A stretch of 49,599 bases of DNA from positions 1-49,599 of IMG/VR virus record IMGVR_UViG_3300050821_007602; one strand, written 5' to 3'. A model generated the notes under the pieces. That model saw only the letters and a list, made by a program, of their open reading frames with translations. It searched no databases and was not told the DNA's origin. The position numbers were made by a program, and so were the translations under genes. The stretch's first letter is position 1; each line of letters starts with the position of its first letter. Source of the DNA: a virus. Below are positions 39,132-48,034 of the stretch, in pieces.

Positions 39132-42100
39132 ATGGCAGATAATACCAACCAAGGTTGGGAGACCGCCCCCCAACAAGGGGGCGGTTCTATTCCAGCATCC
39201 GCAATGGCAGTCAATGATGCCATTATTCAACAGAATCATCCGAACTGGCCTACCGGTGGGACGGCAGCTCAGATTAACATGGAATCTAAGAATATTCCAG
39301 GACAAGTCTCACCTAAGGGTGCTATGGGTCTTCCTCAAGTTGAACCCAGTACTCTTGCTAATATTGAAAAAGCTGAAGGTCGTAAACTGGATCCAAATAA
39401 TCCTATTGATGCGATTACAATTCATCGATATGTTATTGAACAGAATATGCAGCATTTCGGAGAAGATCCCCGGAAAGCAGTTGCTGGATATAATGGTGGC
39501 TGGAATCCTGGTAACTGGAATAATCCAGAAACACAAGCATATGTTCAGAACTTCTCGGATGCTACTGGGATTAGTGGACAAGGACTAGCAGCCGCTAGTC
39601 AACCTACGCAACAACAATCACCACAACAATCATCTAATGATGCAGGGTGGGAATCGGCACCTCAAGGAAATAGTAATTGGGAAAGTGCTCCTGCGGATAA
39701 GAATAGCCTCTGGAATAATATCAAAGGGCTTGGTCTACAAGCAGCAAATCTGGCTGTAGCAGGGATTGAAACTCCGGCTATCCTTGGTGCCGGAGCTATT
39801 GGAGCCACCGGTCGGGCTCTTGAAGGTCAACCTTTAGCAGCGAACCTGGCCAAGACTGTTGAGAATGTTCAAAAGAACTACGGACAATTCTCTGCTGAAG
39901 CCGGGCTGAACAAGGCTGGTATTGATACATCAGGAGTCCAGGGTACGGCAGGGTATCAGCTTCCTAATGAAGCTATGAACTATATTGGAAACACTCTACC
40001 GGGGCAGTTGGCTGCTGCTGGAACTGCTGGTTCTCCGTTCAGTGCTGCTCAAGTACTTAATCCTGGTCAACAGGCTATCGCTAAACCAGCTCTGCAATTG
40101 GCTGAACTAGCCGCACCCTTCCTACATAGAGGCGGTGGTATAGTAGCCGAAGGTGCTGGTGCTCCTGCTGAGGCTGCTGCTAAACTAGCTAGTGATGATG
40201 CAGCCGCTCCTAGTGCTACTATACCTACGATGGGTCCGAATGAAGGACCTCAACGTCCTCCGATCACAGTAAATCGTGAGGGAATTGCTAATACCAATCT
40301 GGGTAATGCCCAAGAACAAGCTCCATTATTTAATCAACAAGCCGGTCTCGAAGCTGGTCAGTTCCGTCAGATGTCGGCTGAACAACAGGCAGAAGGAGAT
40401 TTATTTCCAGGTTCACGGGAAGGTCTTACTCCTGAATATAATGCACAAACTGAATTAGAAGCATATAACGCTCGACATCCAGAAGAACTGAACCCGGAAG
40501 GTAATGGAGATGCTGATAAACAGATGTCTCTATTCACCGAAGGTCCTAGAGGTGAAGTCAATGCAGTACCAATTGAAAATCGGGTCACTGATATTCAGAA
40601 GGCTTCTCCTGAAGAACTAGATCCCACTAGTGATGTTAATCACCCTGCGGCAGATGCTCCTGAGACTAATCGTTCTCTGGCTCCTGATGAATTCACACAA
40701 GCTATACAAGCTATTGTTGACCGAGATCCTACAAAATTCTCTATGCCTGCGGATATGGATCGAGCATATGAACGATATACCAGTATGGTTCATGATGAGT
40801 CTGGTGATTTAGTATCTAAGTCAGAGAGTGCGAAGCGCTTTGCTGAAGCTGTTACCCAGGAAATGGCTGACCAACGTGTAGCCAATCATCCGACAGTTAA
40901 AGCTAATCAGGCTCGTGTTGATAGTCTCCAAATTCGACTTAATGATGCTCTAAGTAAACAAGGACCGACTTCATCCATTCGGAATGCGTTGGATCGAGCA
41001 ACCAAGACTTTGGATAAGAGTAAGGAAAATATCGGTAAAGCACTGGGTACTGATCCTACCCTCCCATATGAAAGTAAGGGTGCAGTTAACATGTACACCT
41101 TTGGGCATCTTCCGGAGTTGTTTAAATCAATTGGTGCAGTGCTGAAAGCAATTCATGGAGTAACCTTCCGGACACTAGATCGGATGATTCCCAATAGTCG
41201 GAACCTAGATTCTTTTGGACAAATTGTAGGCCAAGGTATTAAGAACTTTGTTAATCGGGAAGCTAATCGAGATTGGTCACAGACCGTCAACGAGAAGCCG
41301 ATGGATCAACTAGGTAAGATCCCGGGTATGAGGAATGCTGTAGATTCTCTGAATCCCCATGCACAAGATGATCTTAGTCCAGAAGAACTGAAAGCACAAT
41401 TTAACCAAGCTAATGATCTATCAGATAGTAAGGTAGGTAACTTCCTTCGGAATAACGTTCTGCAGGGTGGATTGATGTTGTCTGATTTTAGTCGACATCC
41501 ACTGGTAAAATATACTACCGACTCTGTAGCGAAGGCATTCCGCTCTGCGGATAAGTGGGCTCGTGAAAATCTGTTGAATAAACAGACCGGGCTGGGTCAG
41601 ATGATCAAGGATATGCCTCTGGATCACTTCACTGAGATCCGTACTCTGATGGAAGCTAATGAAGGTACTCGTGAATTTTCTCCGTCTGAATTGAAGAATC
41701 GCGGATTCACAGATGAACAGATCAAGTATTACCAGCGTAGTTTGGAACTACAGAAGGAAGCCTTTACCAAGTTTAATGCGGGAAGACAAGCAGCCGGTTT
41801 GCCCCCAGTAACCCCTCGTATTGCCCACATCGCTGGATATTTCACTGGTGACTTTAAACAGATTGTAAAGGATAGTGAAGGTCGAGTGGTAGCAGTACTT
41901 GGACATAATAACCGAACGGCACTTGGCGTTATTGCTAAGCGGTTTCAGGAACTCCATCCGGACGGAGAAAATCTGGATATGGGTAAACCCATCCTACGTA
42001 AGGGTAGTGTGGATGATCATACCTTCAATGGCTTCATGAACATCCTGAATGAACTGTCCAAGACCAATGCAGATATTGATCGGATTGTACAGGCGTACCA

Positions 42101-43952
42101 TGACACCCAGATGGCCAGCACTAACAAACTGAGTCAGATGGCTAACCGAGGTAAGTTCAAATCTAATCCGGAGAATACAGTTGGTGGAGCAGAGGGAAGT
42201 AAACTTTGGCAGTCGATGCAACAGAATGCAATCGATGGTGGGAAACAACAGTTGAAGTATCTAGATTCCGTGAATCGCTGGAGCGAGTTTCAACAAGCTA
42301 TCAGCAAAGCTGAGAACTTCATCAAGGATCCTACTGTAGATGCACCCAACGCTAAGGCTGTTAGTCAAGCCTATCTGGACAATCAGATGCATAGGAACCT
42401 TGGTGATCTGAATAAGTTCACCAACAGTATGGTGAATGGTATTGCTGAAGTCACTGGTGTAGGTCCTACCCAGATGAGACAGATGGCAAATCTTACCAAG
42501 ACTGGGTTGCTTAACATGTTTGTTGGTCTTGGGAAATTCAGTCATAGTCTGGTAACATTGATTCAACCAGCACTAGGAATTCCCATGGTAAATAGTGTAA
42601 TGAGAGCTGATGGTGCCGCTTTTGGCAAGGCTAGTGTTCTGTCAGTGTTCAAATCTATTATGGATCAAAAAGAGATCCTGCAATCTATGGCAACTAAACA
42701 ACTCCCCGCGGATCCTTTTCTTCGTGGAGCTTTACAGTATGCCAGGGATAATGATACATTAAATACCCAACAATTTAATATGGGGACAATCACACACCAA
42801 CCAACTCCGTTGGGTAAAGTAATGCACATTAATGTGACTGCACCGGAAAGTGGGATGCGTTCATTTACCTATATGTATTACGCCCGGATGTTGAAGGATA
42901 CTGTTGGTGATCAGATGTCTGATAAGGAGATCTTTGGTACAGCCCACAATGCTGTACAGAAGGTAATGGCAGATTATACCAGAGAAGCAGCAGCACCTAT
43001 GTTTAACAAGATGGGTTTCCTGGGTGATCTTACCCGGATGTTGACGACCTTCAAGATGAACCAGATCAGTCAAGCAGCCACAGCAGGTAAGATGTTTGGT
43101 CAAGGCAAGGTAGGTCCAATGGTAACAATGCTCGCAACTAGTATTGCTGCTTCAGGAGTTCGTGGCTTTATTGGATACAACATTGCTAATGGTCTATTGG
43201 GGCAACTTACCACATGGGCCACCAAGCAAGGACTGATGCAACAGCCAACGAATCTAGATCAAATCCTATTGCATTCGCTTCATGGAGTGAATAAAGGTCT
43301 TGCAGATGCTCTGAACTTTGGGATGACATCGGGTCTTGGTATTGATATGACCGGTTCTCTGTCTCATGCTGATGACATTCCGGATGATCCTCTAGGGACG
43401 CTTTTACCCGAAGGCTCTCCAATTGCCAAAGTGATTGGATCTGCCACAACTCTAGCTGAACATCCCAACAAGCAGAATGCGAAGGTGGCTCTGTATGATG
43501 CATTACCTAACTCTATGAAAGGGGTTATGGAGAACATGGCTTACACGGATAAGAATGGTAACTATTATGATCCCCACACCGGGAATCTGGTAGCTAACCG
43601 TACACCCACTGATCAGATGAAACGGAACTTCTCATTCCGTCCGCTGGACGAAAGTAAGATGCGTCTGCAGGCTACCGTGGGTGCTGAACAGAATCAACAA
43701 CTGGAAACAGTTAAGGCTGAGATTATTAAACGGGCTTTAAGCGATTCAGATTCAGGTAGTCTTACCCAACAAGCTATGCATGATTATGCAAATAGGTATT
43801 ACCAGGCTGGTGGAGATCCCACTGAACTAGCTAATAAACTAGCTACTCATATGGGAGTTAACAAGCATCTTAACATTGAACAACGTGAAGCCGGTATGGC
43901 CAGTGGCCTAGCTGGTGCAGAACGTTATCAACGAGCACAAGGACTTAAATGA
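39132..43952 (+). CDS. large internal virion protein with N-terminal lytic transglycosylase domain (1606 aa)
   Basis: Residues 20-150 hold an SLT domain: AQINMESKNIPGQVSPKGAM (catalytic Glu), GLPQVEPSTL and KAVAGYNGGWNPGNW (the A-G-YN-G motif). Residues 150-500 are low-complexity and Ala/Gln/Pro-rich; the rest is long helices with glycine-zipper-like segments (MVTMLATSIAASGVRGFIGY). This is the organisation of T7 gp16: it digests peptidoglycan and forms the channel for DNA entry. It is the largest gene of the window and overlaps the endolysin by four bases. Confidence 0.85.
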   Translation: MADNTNQGWETAPQQGGGSIPASAMAVNDAIIQQNHPNWPTGGTAAQINMESKNIPGQVSPKGAMGLPQVEPSTLANIEKAEGRKLDPNNPIDAITIHRYVIEQNMQHFGEDPRKAVAGYNGGWNPGNWNNPETQAYVQNFSDATGISGQGLAAASQPTQQQSPQQSSNDAGWESAPQGNSNWESAPADKNSLWNNIKGLGLQAANLAVAGIETPAILGAGAIGATGRALEGQPLAANLAKTVENVQKNYGQFSAEAGLNKAGIDTSGVQGTAGYQLPNEAMNYIGNTLPGQLAAAGTAGSPFSAAQVLNPGQQAIAKPALQLAELAAPFLHRGGGIVAEGAGAPAEAAAKLASDDAAAPSATIPTMGPNEGPQRPPITVNREGIANTNLGNAQEQAPLFNQQAGLEAGQFRQMSAEQQAEGDLFPGSREGLTPEYNAQTELEAYNARHPEELNPEGNGDADKQMSLFTEGPRGEVNAVPIENRVTDIQKASPEELDPTSDVNHPAADAPETNRSLAPDEFTQAIQAIVDRDPTKFSMPADMDRAYERYTSMVHDESGDLVSKSESAKRFAEAVTQEMADQRVANHPTVKANQARVDSLQIRLNDALSKQGPTSSIRNALDRATKTLDKSKENIGKALGTDPTLPYESKGAVNMYTFGHLPELFKSIGAVLKAIHGVTFRTLDRMIPNSRNLDSFGQIVGQGIKNFVNREANRDWSQTVNEKPMDQLGKIPGMRNAVDSLNPHAQDDLSPEELKAQFNQANDLSDSKVGNFLRNNVLQGGLMLSDFSRHPLVKYTTDSVAKAFRSADKWARENLLNKQTGLGQMIKDMPLDHFTEIRTLMEANEGTREFSPSELKNRGFTDEQIKYYQRSLELQKEAFTKFNAGRQAAGLPPVTPRIAHIAGYFTGDFKQIVKDSEGRVVAVLGHNNRTALGVIAKRFQELHPDGENLDMGKPILRKGSVDDHTFNGFMNILNELSKTNADIDRIVQAYHDTQMASTNKLSQMANRGKFKSNPENTVGGAEGSKLWQSMQQNAIDGGKQQLKYLDSVNRWSEFQQAISKAENFIKDPTVDAPNAKAVSQAYLDNQMHRNLGDLNKFTNSMVNGIAEVTGVGPTQMRQMANLTKTGLLNMFVGLGKFSHSLVTLIQPALGIPMVNSVMRADGAAFGKASVLSVFKSIMDQKEILQSMATKQLPADPFLRGALQYARDNDTLNTQQFNMGTITHQPTPLGKVMHINVTAPESGMRSFTYMYYARMLKDTVGDQMSDKEIFGTAHNAVQKVMADYTREAAAPMFNKMGFLGDLTRMLTTFKMNQISQAATAGKMFGQGKVGPMVTMLATSIAASGVRGFIGYNIANGLLGQLTTWATKQGLMQQPTNLDQILLHSLHGVNKGLADALNFGMTSGLGIDMTGSLSHADDIPDDPLGTLLPEGSPIAKVIGSATTLAEHPNKQNAKVALYDALPNSMKGVMENMAYTDKNGNYYDPHTGNLVANRTPTDQMKRNFSFRPLDESKMRLQATVGAEQNQQLETVKAEIIKRALSDSDSGSLTQQAMHDYANRYYQAGGDPTELANKLATHMGVNKHLNIEQREAGMASGLAGAERYQRAQGLK

Positions 43953-44389
43953 ATACCAACAATCTAACGTATAGCCCGAACGGTTTTAAGCTCACAGAGC
44001 AATTCGAGGGTTTGTCCCTGACGGCTTACCAGGATGTAGCCGGTGTATGGACTAATGGTTATGGGAATACTCACGGAGTTGTTCCTGGTAGTACCATTAG
44101 TTTTCAACAGGCCCAGAATGATCTCGCGAGCAACATCGAAGGAGCTGAGTATGTTGTCAACCGTGTAGTTACTGTGCAACTCAATCAGAATCAATTTGAT
44201 GCATTGGTGGATTTCGTATTCAATCTGGGAAGCGCTAACTTTCAATCCAGCACCCTTCTCCGGAAGCTCAATGTGGGAGATATATCGGGCGCTAGTGCTG
44301 AGTTTCCTAAGTGGAATCATGCGGGGGGTGTAGTAGTAGATGGATTAACGAGACGAAGGCTCTCGGAACAAGCCCTTTTCAATAGCTAA
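43949..44389 (+). CDS. endolysin, T4-type lysozyme (GH24)
   Basis: A 146-residue lysozyme. Catalytic Glu in KLTEQFEGLSLTAYQDVAGV (E..G.....Y.D..G), followed by TNGYGNTHGVV. The remainder (QFDALVDFVFNLGSANFQSS, LTRRRLSEQALF) matches phage GH24 enzymes. No signal peptide, so it needs the holin to reach the wall. Followed by the terminator of the late operon. Confidence 0.92.
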   Translation: MNTNNLTYSPNGFKLTEQFEGLSLTAYQDVAGVWTNGYGNTHGVVPGSTISFQQAQNDLASNIEGAEYVVNRVVTVQLNQNQFDALVDFVFNLGSANFQSSTLLRKLNVGDISGASAEFPKWNHAGGVVVDGLTRRRLSEQALFNS

Positions 44390-44422
44390 AAGAAAGCCGC
44401 CTCAAGGGCGGCCTTTTCTTTT
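44388..44422. terminator. bidirectional intrinsic terminator between convergent operons
   Basis: AAAAGAAA GCCGCC TCAAG GGCGGC CTTTTCTTTT: a six-pair GC stem flanked by matching A- and T-runs, so it can stop both the rightward late operon and the leftward nucleotide-metabolism operon. Confidence 0.9.
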
Positions 44423-44423
44423 G

Positions 44424-44558
44424 TTAGATTTCAATTACATCTTTGTACCATAGAATCCGCAGTACTCCAAGATCCAGACATCCGATGAATCCCATCTGCT
44501 CATCTTCTACGTATTCAATACCAAAAGCTAAACCGTGAATAAACTGGAACACTATCAT
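44424..44558 (-). CDS. small hydrophobic protein (44 aa)
   Basis: MIVFQFIHGLAFGIEYVEDE then IGCLDLGVLRILWYKDVIEI. ATGA overlap with the reductase stop. I recognise the HG(L/I)AFGIEY...LDLG(V/I)xRIxW type from small proteins encoded beside nucleotide-metabolism genes of phages; function unknown. Too short for a length-filtered scan. Confidence 0.65.
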   Translation of the reverse strand: MIVFQFIHGLAFGIEYVEDEQMGFIGCLDLGVLRILWYKDVIEI

Positions 44559-46447
44559 AAGATGTCACAACTCCCTGAAGTACAGGCGAACTCTTGGGCA
44601 CCATTCGTAGTGTCTTCATTCGTCTCATAGTTATCAAACTCTACCCAAGGTATCTTTGGGAACGATGCTCGAAGTTCATTATACTTTTCCTCCGAGATAT
44701 CCTGGTATGGCGCTTGTTGATATACGTGATCATTGTGAGGTAGGAAAGAGACTCCACCAATTTCATCCAGGTGTTTATACACCCATGCACCAACTTCAAG
44801 CCACTCATGTTCCCTCACGTACACAGTAATACTTGGGTTATGCTCACACCAATGACGCTTAAAAGATAGGTAATGTTCCAACTGTTGGAGCGCAGTACGG
44901 TCCGATCGGTTAATACTACCAGCAGGAGCAGCCACTGGAAAAGAGAAAACAAGATTAGAACTATTCGTAACGTCCACTTCATATGGGACTCCTTTCTCCT
45001 GCATGAATACTGCAAGTGGATCTTTTACATCAGCTCGGACAGTACGCACATAATGACTATTATGGCGAGGGTGTATCCCACTAGCACTGTCCACCAACTG
45101 AGATACAGTGCCACTAGGCTTAACAGTAGTAATAGCAGCACTAGGATTAATCCCCAGCTTTGCAGACCACTCAGCATTCGTGTGAATAGTTTCATTCTTT
45201 AGTCCGGTGAGTAGATCCGCGAGATCAGTGCCCCTATCATGGCCCCTATCATGGCCGCTAAGGATAGGATTATCCATAATACCAGTAAGAGACACCCCCA
45301 ACAAGCGTTCGTCTTCCGCATTTACTTTCCATTGCTTTCGGATGTACCGAAAGTCTGTGAGTGTTGATTGGAACGTCCCAAGGATTGTAGCGAGCCTAAC
45401 CTTATCGATAAGTTCCTTACTAGTATCCGATTGTCGGACAACGACTTCTGTAAGGTTACAAAAACCGAAGGGTCGGAGAATGATCTCCCCGCAAGGGTTT
45501 GTTCCAAAGTCGTGATCAACTTCTCGGCGCCCAGTAGCTGCTGCTTGCTTCTTTGCAGATACCCGGTTATATATTCCACGTTCGCCTGATTTGCTTTCAT
45601 AGAGAGCATGCCATTCCTTCATAAAGATACCAACATCTGGCTTTTCAGTATACGCTACAGAATTATTGGCAAGAGCGCGGTGAACAGAACCATCCCACCA
45701 AGCACCATTCTTGGCGTTCCGCATACGTTCATCCGTGAGATTAGACAAGCTAATGAGGGCGCTACGACGAACCCCACCAACCACAACCACCTGTGCCACT
45801 TTACATACCAGGTCATGACATTCTATTGAGTTGAGCTTTCGGCCCAAGGCACCCTTGAATAGTTGTTTAGTGAAGTTGAATAGTTCCACCAAAGGAGCAG
45901 GACCACTTGCTCGGCCTCCGAAAGTTTTGAGGCGCGCTCCTGAAGGTCGGATTCGGTCAACATCAAGTGACGGAGATTGTCCTGAATAAAGGAGGGCGAT
46001 GAGTTGGCGAAATGCCGAAGCCCAGCCCTGTTTAGAATCTGCGACAACAATATTTGTTTCCGAATCGTAAATGCGCTCCGGAACTTCTGGAAGTTTATTA
46101 ATGTATTGTCTTTCAACACTGAATCCTACTCCAGTACCATTCATTAGAATGAACATAATTTCATCGAAACACTTCTGATCCTGAATAGGAATATAGGAAC
46201 AGTTATATCCTGCGATGTTATCCCGTTCAAGAGCCGGACCAGCCGTCATCAATGCCCGCATACTGGGCATTACCTCCAGACCATGAATAGCAGTATAAAT
46301 ACTATCATAGGGGAAAAGATCGCCAAACCTATTAGCCCAGAAATCACAATACCGCTTAACCGTTTCATGCCAATGTTCCCGTCGGCCCTCTTTATCTAGC
46401 CACCTTGCATAGCGGCTTTTATATACATAGTGTTGTAGATCGTTCAA
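44555..46447 (-). CDS. adenosylcobalamin-dependent ribonucleoside-triphosphate reductase (class II, monomeric type)
   Basis: About 630 residues. It reduces NTPs to dNTPs for phage DNA synthesis without oxygen or an iron cofactor, using B12. Active-site cysteines are all present: AGYNCSYIP (first redox Cys), FGTNPCGEIILRPFGFCNL (thiyl-radical Cys and the second redox Cys eleven residues later, as C408/C419 in Lactobacillus RTPR), and a C-terminal CTSGSCDIL pair. A TTG at 46447 with AAAGGGA ten bases upstream is used; a TTG at 46474 lies in the preceding gene. An in-frame 12-base tandem duplication (45231-45254) gives a GHDRGHDRG loop. Confidence 0.93.
   Translation of the reverse strand: MNDLQHYVYKSRYARWLDKEGRREHWHETVKRYCDFWANRFGDLFPYDSIYTAIHGLEVMPSMRALMTAGPALERDNIAGYNCSYIPIQDQKCFDEIMFILMNGTGVGFSVERQYINKLPEVPERIYDSETNIVVADSKQGWASAFRQLIALLYSGQSPSLDVDRIRPSGARLKTFGGRASGPAPLVELFNFTKQLFKGALGRKLNSIECHDLVCKVAQVVVVGGVRRSALISLSNLTDERMRNAKNGAWWDGSVHRALANNSVAYTEKPDVGIFMKEWHALYESKSGERGIYNRVSAKKQAAATGRREVDHDFGTNPCGEIILRPFGFCNLTEVVVRQSDTSKELIDKVRLATILGTFQSTLTDFRYIRKQWKVNAEDERLLGVSLTGIMDNPILSGHDRGHDRGTDLADLLTGLKNETIHTNAEWSAKLGINPSAAITTVKPSGTVSQLVDSASGIHPRHNSHYVRTVRADVKDPLAVFMQEKGVPYEVDVTNSSNLVFSFPVAAPAGSINRSDRTALQQLEHYLSFKRHWCEHNPSITVYVREHEWLEVGAWVYKHLDEIGGVSFLPHNDHVYQQAPYQDISEEKYNELRASFPKIPWVEFDNYETNEDTTNGAQEFACTSGSCDIL
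45231..45254. repeat. 12-base direct tandem duplication inside the reductase gene
   Basis: CCCCTATCATGG occurs twice in tandem, in frame, adding the four residues of a GHDR repeat. A recent in-frame slippage. Confidence 0.85.
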
Positions 46448-46449
46448 TA

Positions 46450-46563
46450 TTAATATGTCCCTTTCCAATACCAATAACCATTAAATTCTTTCAGCTTAAT
46501 ATAAGGAAGCAAATCAGGATAAGGAAAGCGAGGTGCTTTAATTACAAAGTAACTATGTCCCAT
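46450..46563 (-). CDS. hypothetical small protein (37 aa)
   Basis: MGHSYFVIKAPRFPYPDLLP to FNGYWYWKGTY, aromatic-rich. ATG with GGGAAG eight bases upstream; a longer frame (to 46680) overlaps the previous gene. Ends directly before the reductase start. Not recognised. Confidence 0.45.
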   Translation of the reverse strand: MGHSYFVIKAPRFPYPDLLPYIKLKEFNGYWYWKGTY

Positions 46564-46588
46564 CCATTGTACTTCCCAGAAGTAGACT

Positions 46589-46753
46589 TCAGTCTTCTTG
46601 GTCTTCCAGTTTAGACGCTGGGCGATTGGAAGTATCCTTGCCTTCAAGATATTCTTCCAGAATTTCTTTAACTTTAGCATTGTGAATATAGTTCCGTACC
46701 AGGAAGTCCTTGATCAATTCATCCGCCTCAGAGTCCCGTACTTCATTGGTCAT
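46589..46753 (-). CDS. hypothetical helical protein (54 aa)
   Basis: MTNEVRDSEADELIKDFLVR to KLEDQED. ATG within the last bases of the upstream gene. Acidic helical; not recognised. Confidence 0.5.
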   Translation of the reverse strand: MTNEVRDSEADELIKDFLVRNYIHNAKVKEILEEYLEGKDTSNRPASKLEDQED

Positions 46754-46982
46754 CTTTCGTTTCGTCTTGAAGTCCGTTTTCTTCATATTCTTTTACTACC
46801 CTGATTGCAGTGAAAAATTGTCGCAGGAGAATCCGGTGAGCATTCGATACCCGTGTATCGAGAAAGACCGTCAGTTCATTATGATCTTCTAGTCGAGGCA
46901 AGTTTGTATAGATATCATCGAGGGCTTCTGACGCATCGAGAACGGCCTTAGCCAACTTTACTGTTTGTTCATCAATCATCAA
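46743..46982 (-). CDS. hypothetical helical protein (79 aa)
   Basis: MMIDEQTVKLAKAVLDASEA to GLQDETKDDQ. GAGG six bases before the ATG. Helical; no family recognised. Confidence 0.55.
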   Translation of the reverse strand: MMIDEQTVKLAKAVLDASEALDDIYTNLPRLEDHNELTVFLDTRVSNAHRILLRQFFTAIRVVKEYEENGLQDETKDDQ

Positions 46983-47151
46983 TATCCTCGTCGAAATACT
47001 CTAGAAGCTGGTCATACTTTTCGATTACCTGGTCTGCTAGAAACTCCACCAATTCTTCACTGGTAATGTCCAACAGTTCTAGAATGGTGAGCTCGTCAAG
47101 CTGACTCAGCCTCTCCATCATTTCCTGCAGTGTCCGTTCCGTTATTGTCAT
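46972..47151 (-). CDS. hypothetical acidic helical protein (59 aa)
   Basis: MTITERTLQEMMERLSQLDE to YFDEDIDD, very acidic. The start could instead be at 47163, four residues earlier. Overlaps the end of the DUF4406-like gene. Confidence 0.5.
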   Translation of the reverse strand: MTITERTLQEMMERLSQLDELTILELLDITSEELVEFLADQVIEKYDQLLEYFDEDIDD

Positions 47152-47449
47152 TTTTGTAGTCATCTTCCTCGTAGTACATATCTAACCCCAGTGCCGAACC
47201 AATGGTGTGTTCCAGGGTAGCCCCCTTACTCTCTTGCCATCCAATAAGCATATACATCGCTTCACAATGAATCAATGCTTCAATATCCTTGATCATACAT
47301 TCTTTCCAGTCCGCATTTGGATCTGGGTTAATGTCGACCGGATTGATAACCTCCCAACCAGTATACCGAAGATCATCTGCAGCAGTATTGAAAGCATCGA
47401 AGTTCATCCCTTCATATCCAGACATCGGTCCAGCAATATAGATGCTCAT
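47096..47449 (-). CDS. DUF4406 / nucleoside 2-deoxyribosyltransferase-like protein (117 aa)
   Basis: MSIYIAGPMSGYEGMNFDAF then YTGWEVINPVDINPDPNADW, then LIHCEAMYMLIGWQESKGAT and EHTIGSALGL: the IAGPMSG...N..AF, NP, and D...GA..E...A..LG pattern defines the family, which is a Rossmann-like fold related to deoxyribosyltransferases. In the nucleotide operon, a nucleoside-related role is plausible. ATGA overlap with the gene upstream. Confidence 0.75.
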   Translation of the reverse strand: MSIYIAGPMSGYEGMNFDAFNTAADDLRYTGWEVINPVDINPDPNADWKECMIKDIEALIHCEAMYMLIGWQESKGATLEHTIGSALGLDMYYEEDDYKNDNNGTDTAGNDGEAESA

Positions 47450-47790
47450 TTTTTTAGATCATCCAGGTCAGGTCGATTCTTCATGAAATGAGATAAGAAC
47501 ATCCAGCAGCAACCCACATGATCAATATGAGGGAGACCACTCTCCGGATCATTATACTCTCCCTTAAGTATCGCGAAAATATGTCTAAGCAAAGCAGCAA
47601 TAACACGGCTCCAGCTAATTCCGCCGCGCCAATTATTGCGAGCATACTTCTTGGCTCCAAAGGTAAGAACAGCCGCAAGACCTTCTAAGGCATCTGGATC
47701 CAGTAGATCCATCATTACCTTATCCTGATCATCCTTACGGCCTGTTGGTTGGTTACTCCATTCAAGGAGTTCTAGTTCTTGAATGCCCAT
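47446..47790 (-). CDS. dATP/dGTP diphosphohydrolase-like protein (114 aa)
   Basis: Residues from KDDQDKVMMDLLDPDALEGL, then VLTFGAKKYARNNWRGGISW, SRVIAALLRHIFAILKGEYN and DPESGLPHIDHVGCC match the phage family annotated as dATP/dGTP diphosphohydrolase N-terminal-like (D.....KYGxxNW, E..H). The family is related to MazG-type all-alpha NTP pyrophosphohydrolases. The start is at 47790, just after the previous stop; an in-frame ATG at 47853 overlaps that gene. Likely adjusts dNTP pools with the reductase. Confidence 0.7.
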   Translation of the reverse strand: MGIQELELLEWSNQPTGRKDDQDKVMMDLLDPDALEGLAAVLTFGAKKYARNNWRGGISWSRVIAALLRHIFAILKGEYNDPESGLPHIDHVGCCWMFLSHFMKNRPDLDDLKK

Positions 47791-47791
47791 A

Positions 47792-48034
47792 TTAATATGC
47801 GGTAATGACCAAAGGTTTATCGGTGGCAGCTTTAAGTTTTTCCAGTCGATCATTTAGATCCAGAATAGCCATAGAGAGAACATGGAATGTGGTTGCATCG
47901 GCTGTCTGCCAATCTTCCAGATCCTTGGCATACACCAGAGCTCCCCCAGCCCCATGCATCAACTCTTCAATCCGTTTATAATCGGACGCATCCATGCGTG
48001 CCGAACGAGCTGTGCTCTTATCAGTTTGATCCAT
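47792..48034 (-). CDS. hypothetical protein (80 aa)
   Basis: MDQTDKSTARSARMDASDYK, then IEELMHGAGGALVYAKDLED. Helical; not recognised. Overlaps the phosphoesterase end by 14 bases. A longer frame (to 48115) runs inside that gene. Confidence 0.55.
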   Translation of the reverse strand: MDQTDKSTARSARMDASDYKRIEELMHGAGGALVYAKDLEDWQTADATTFHVLSMAILDLNDRLEKLKAATDKPLVITAY

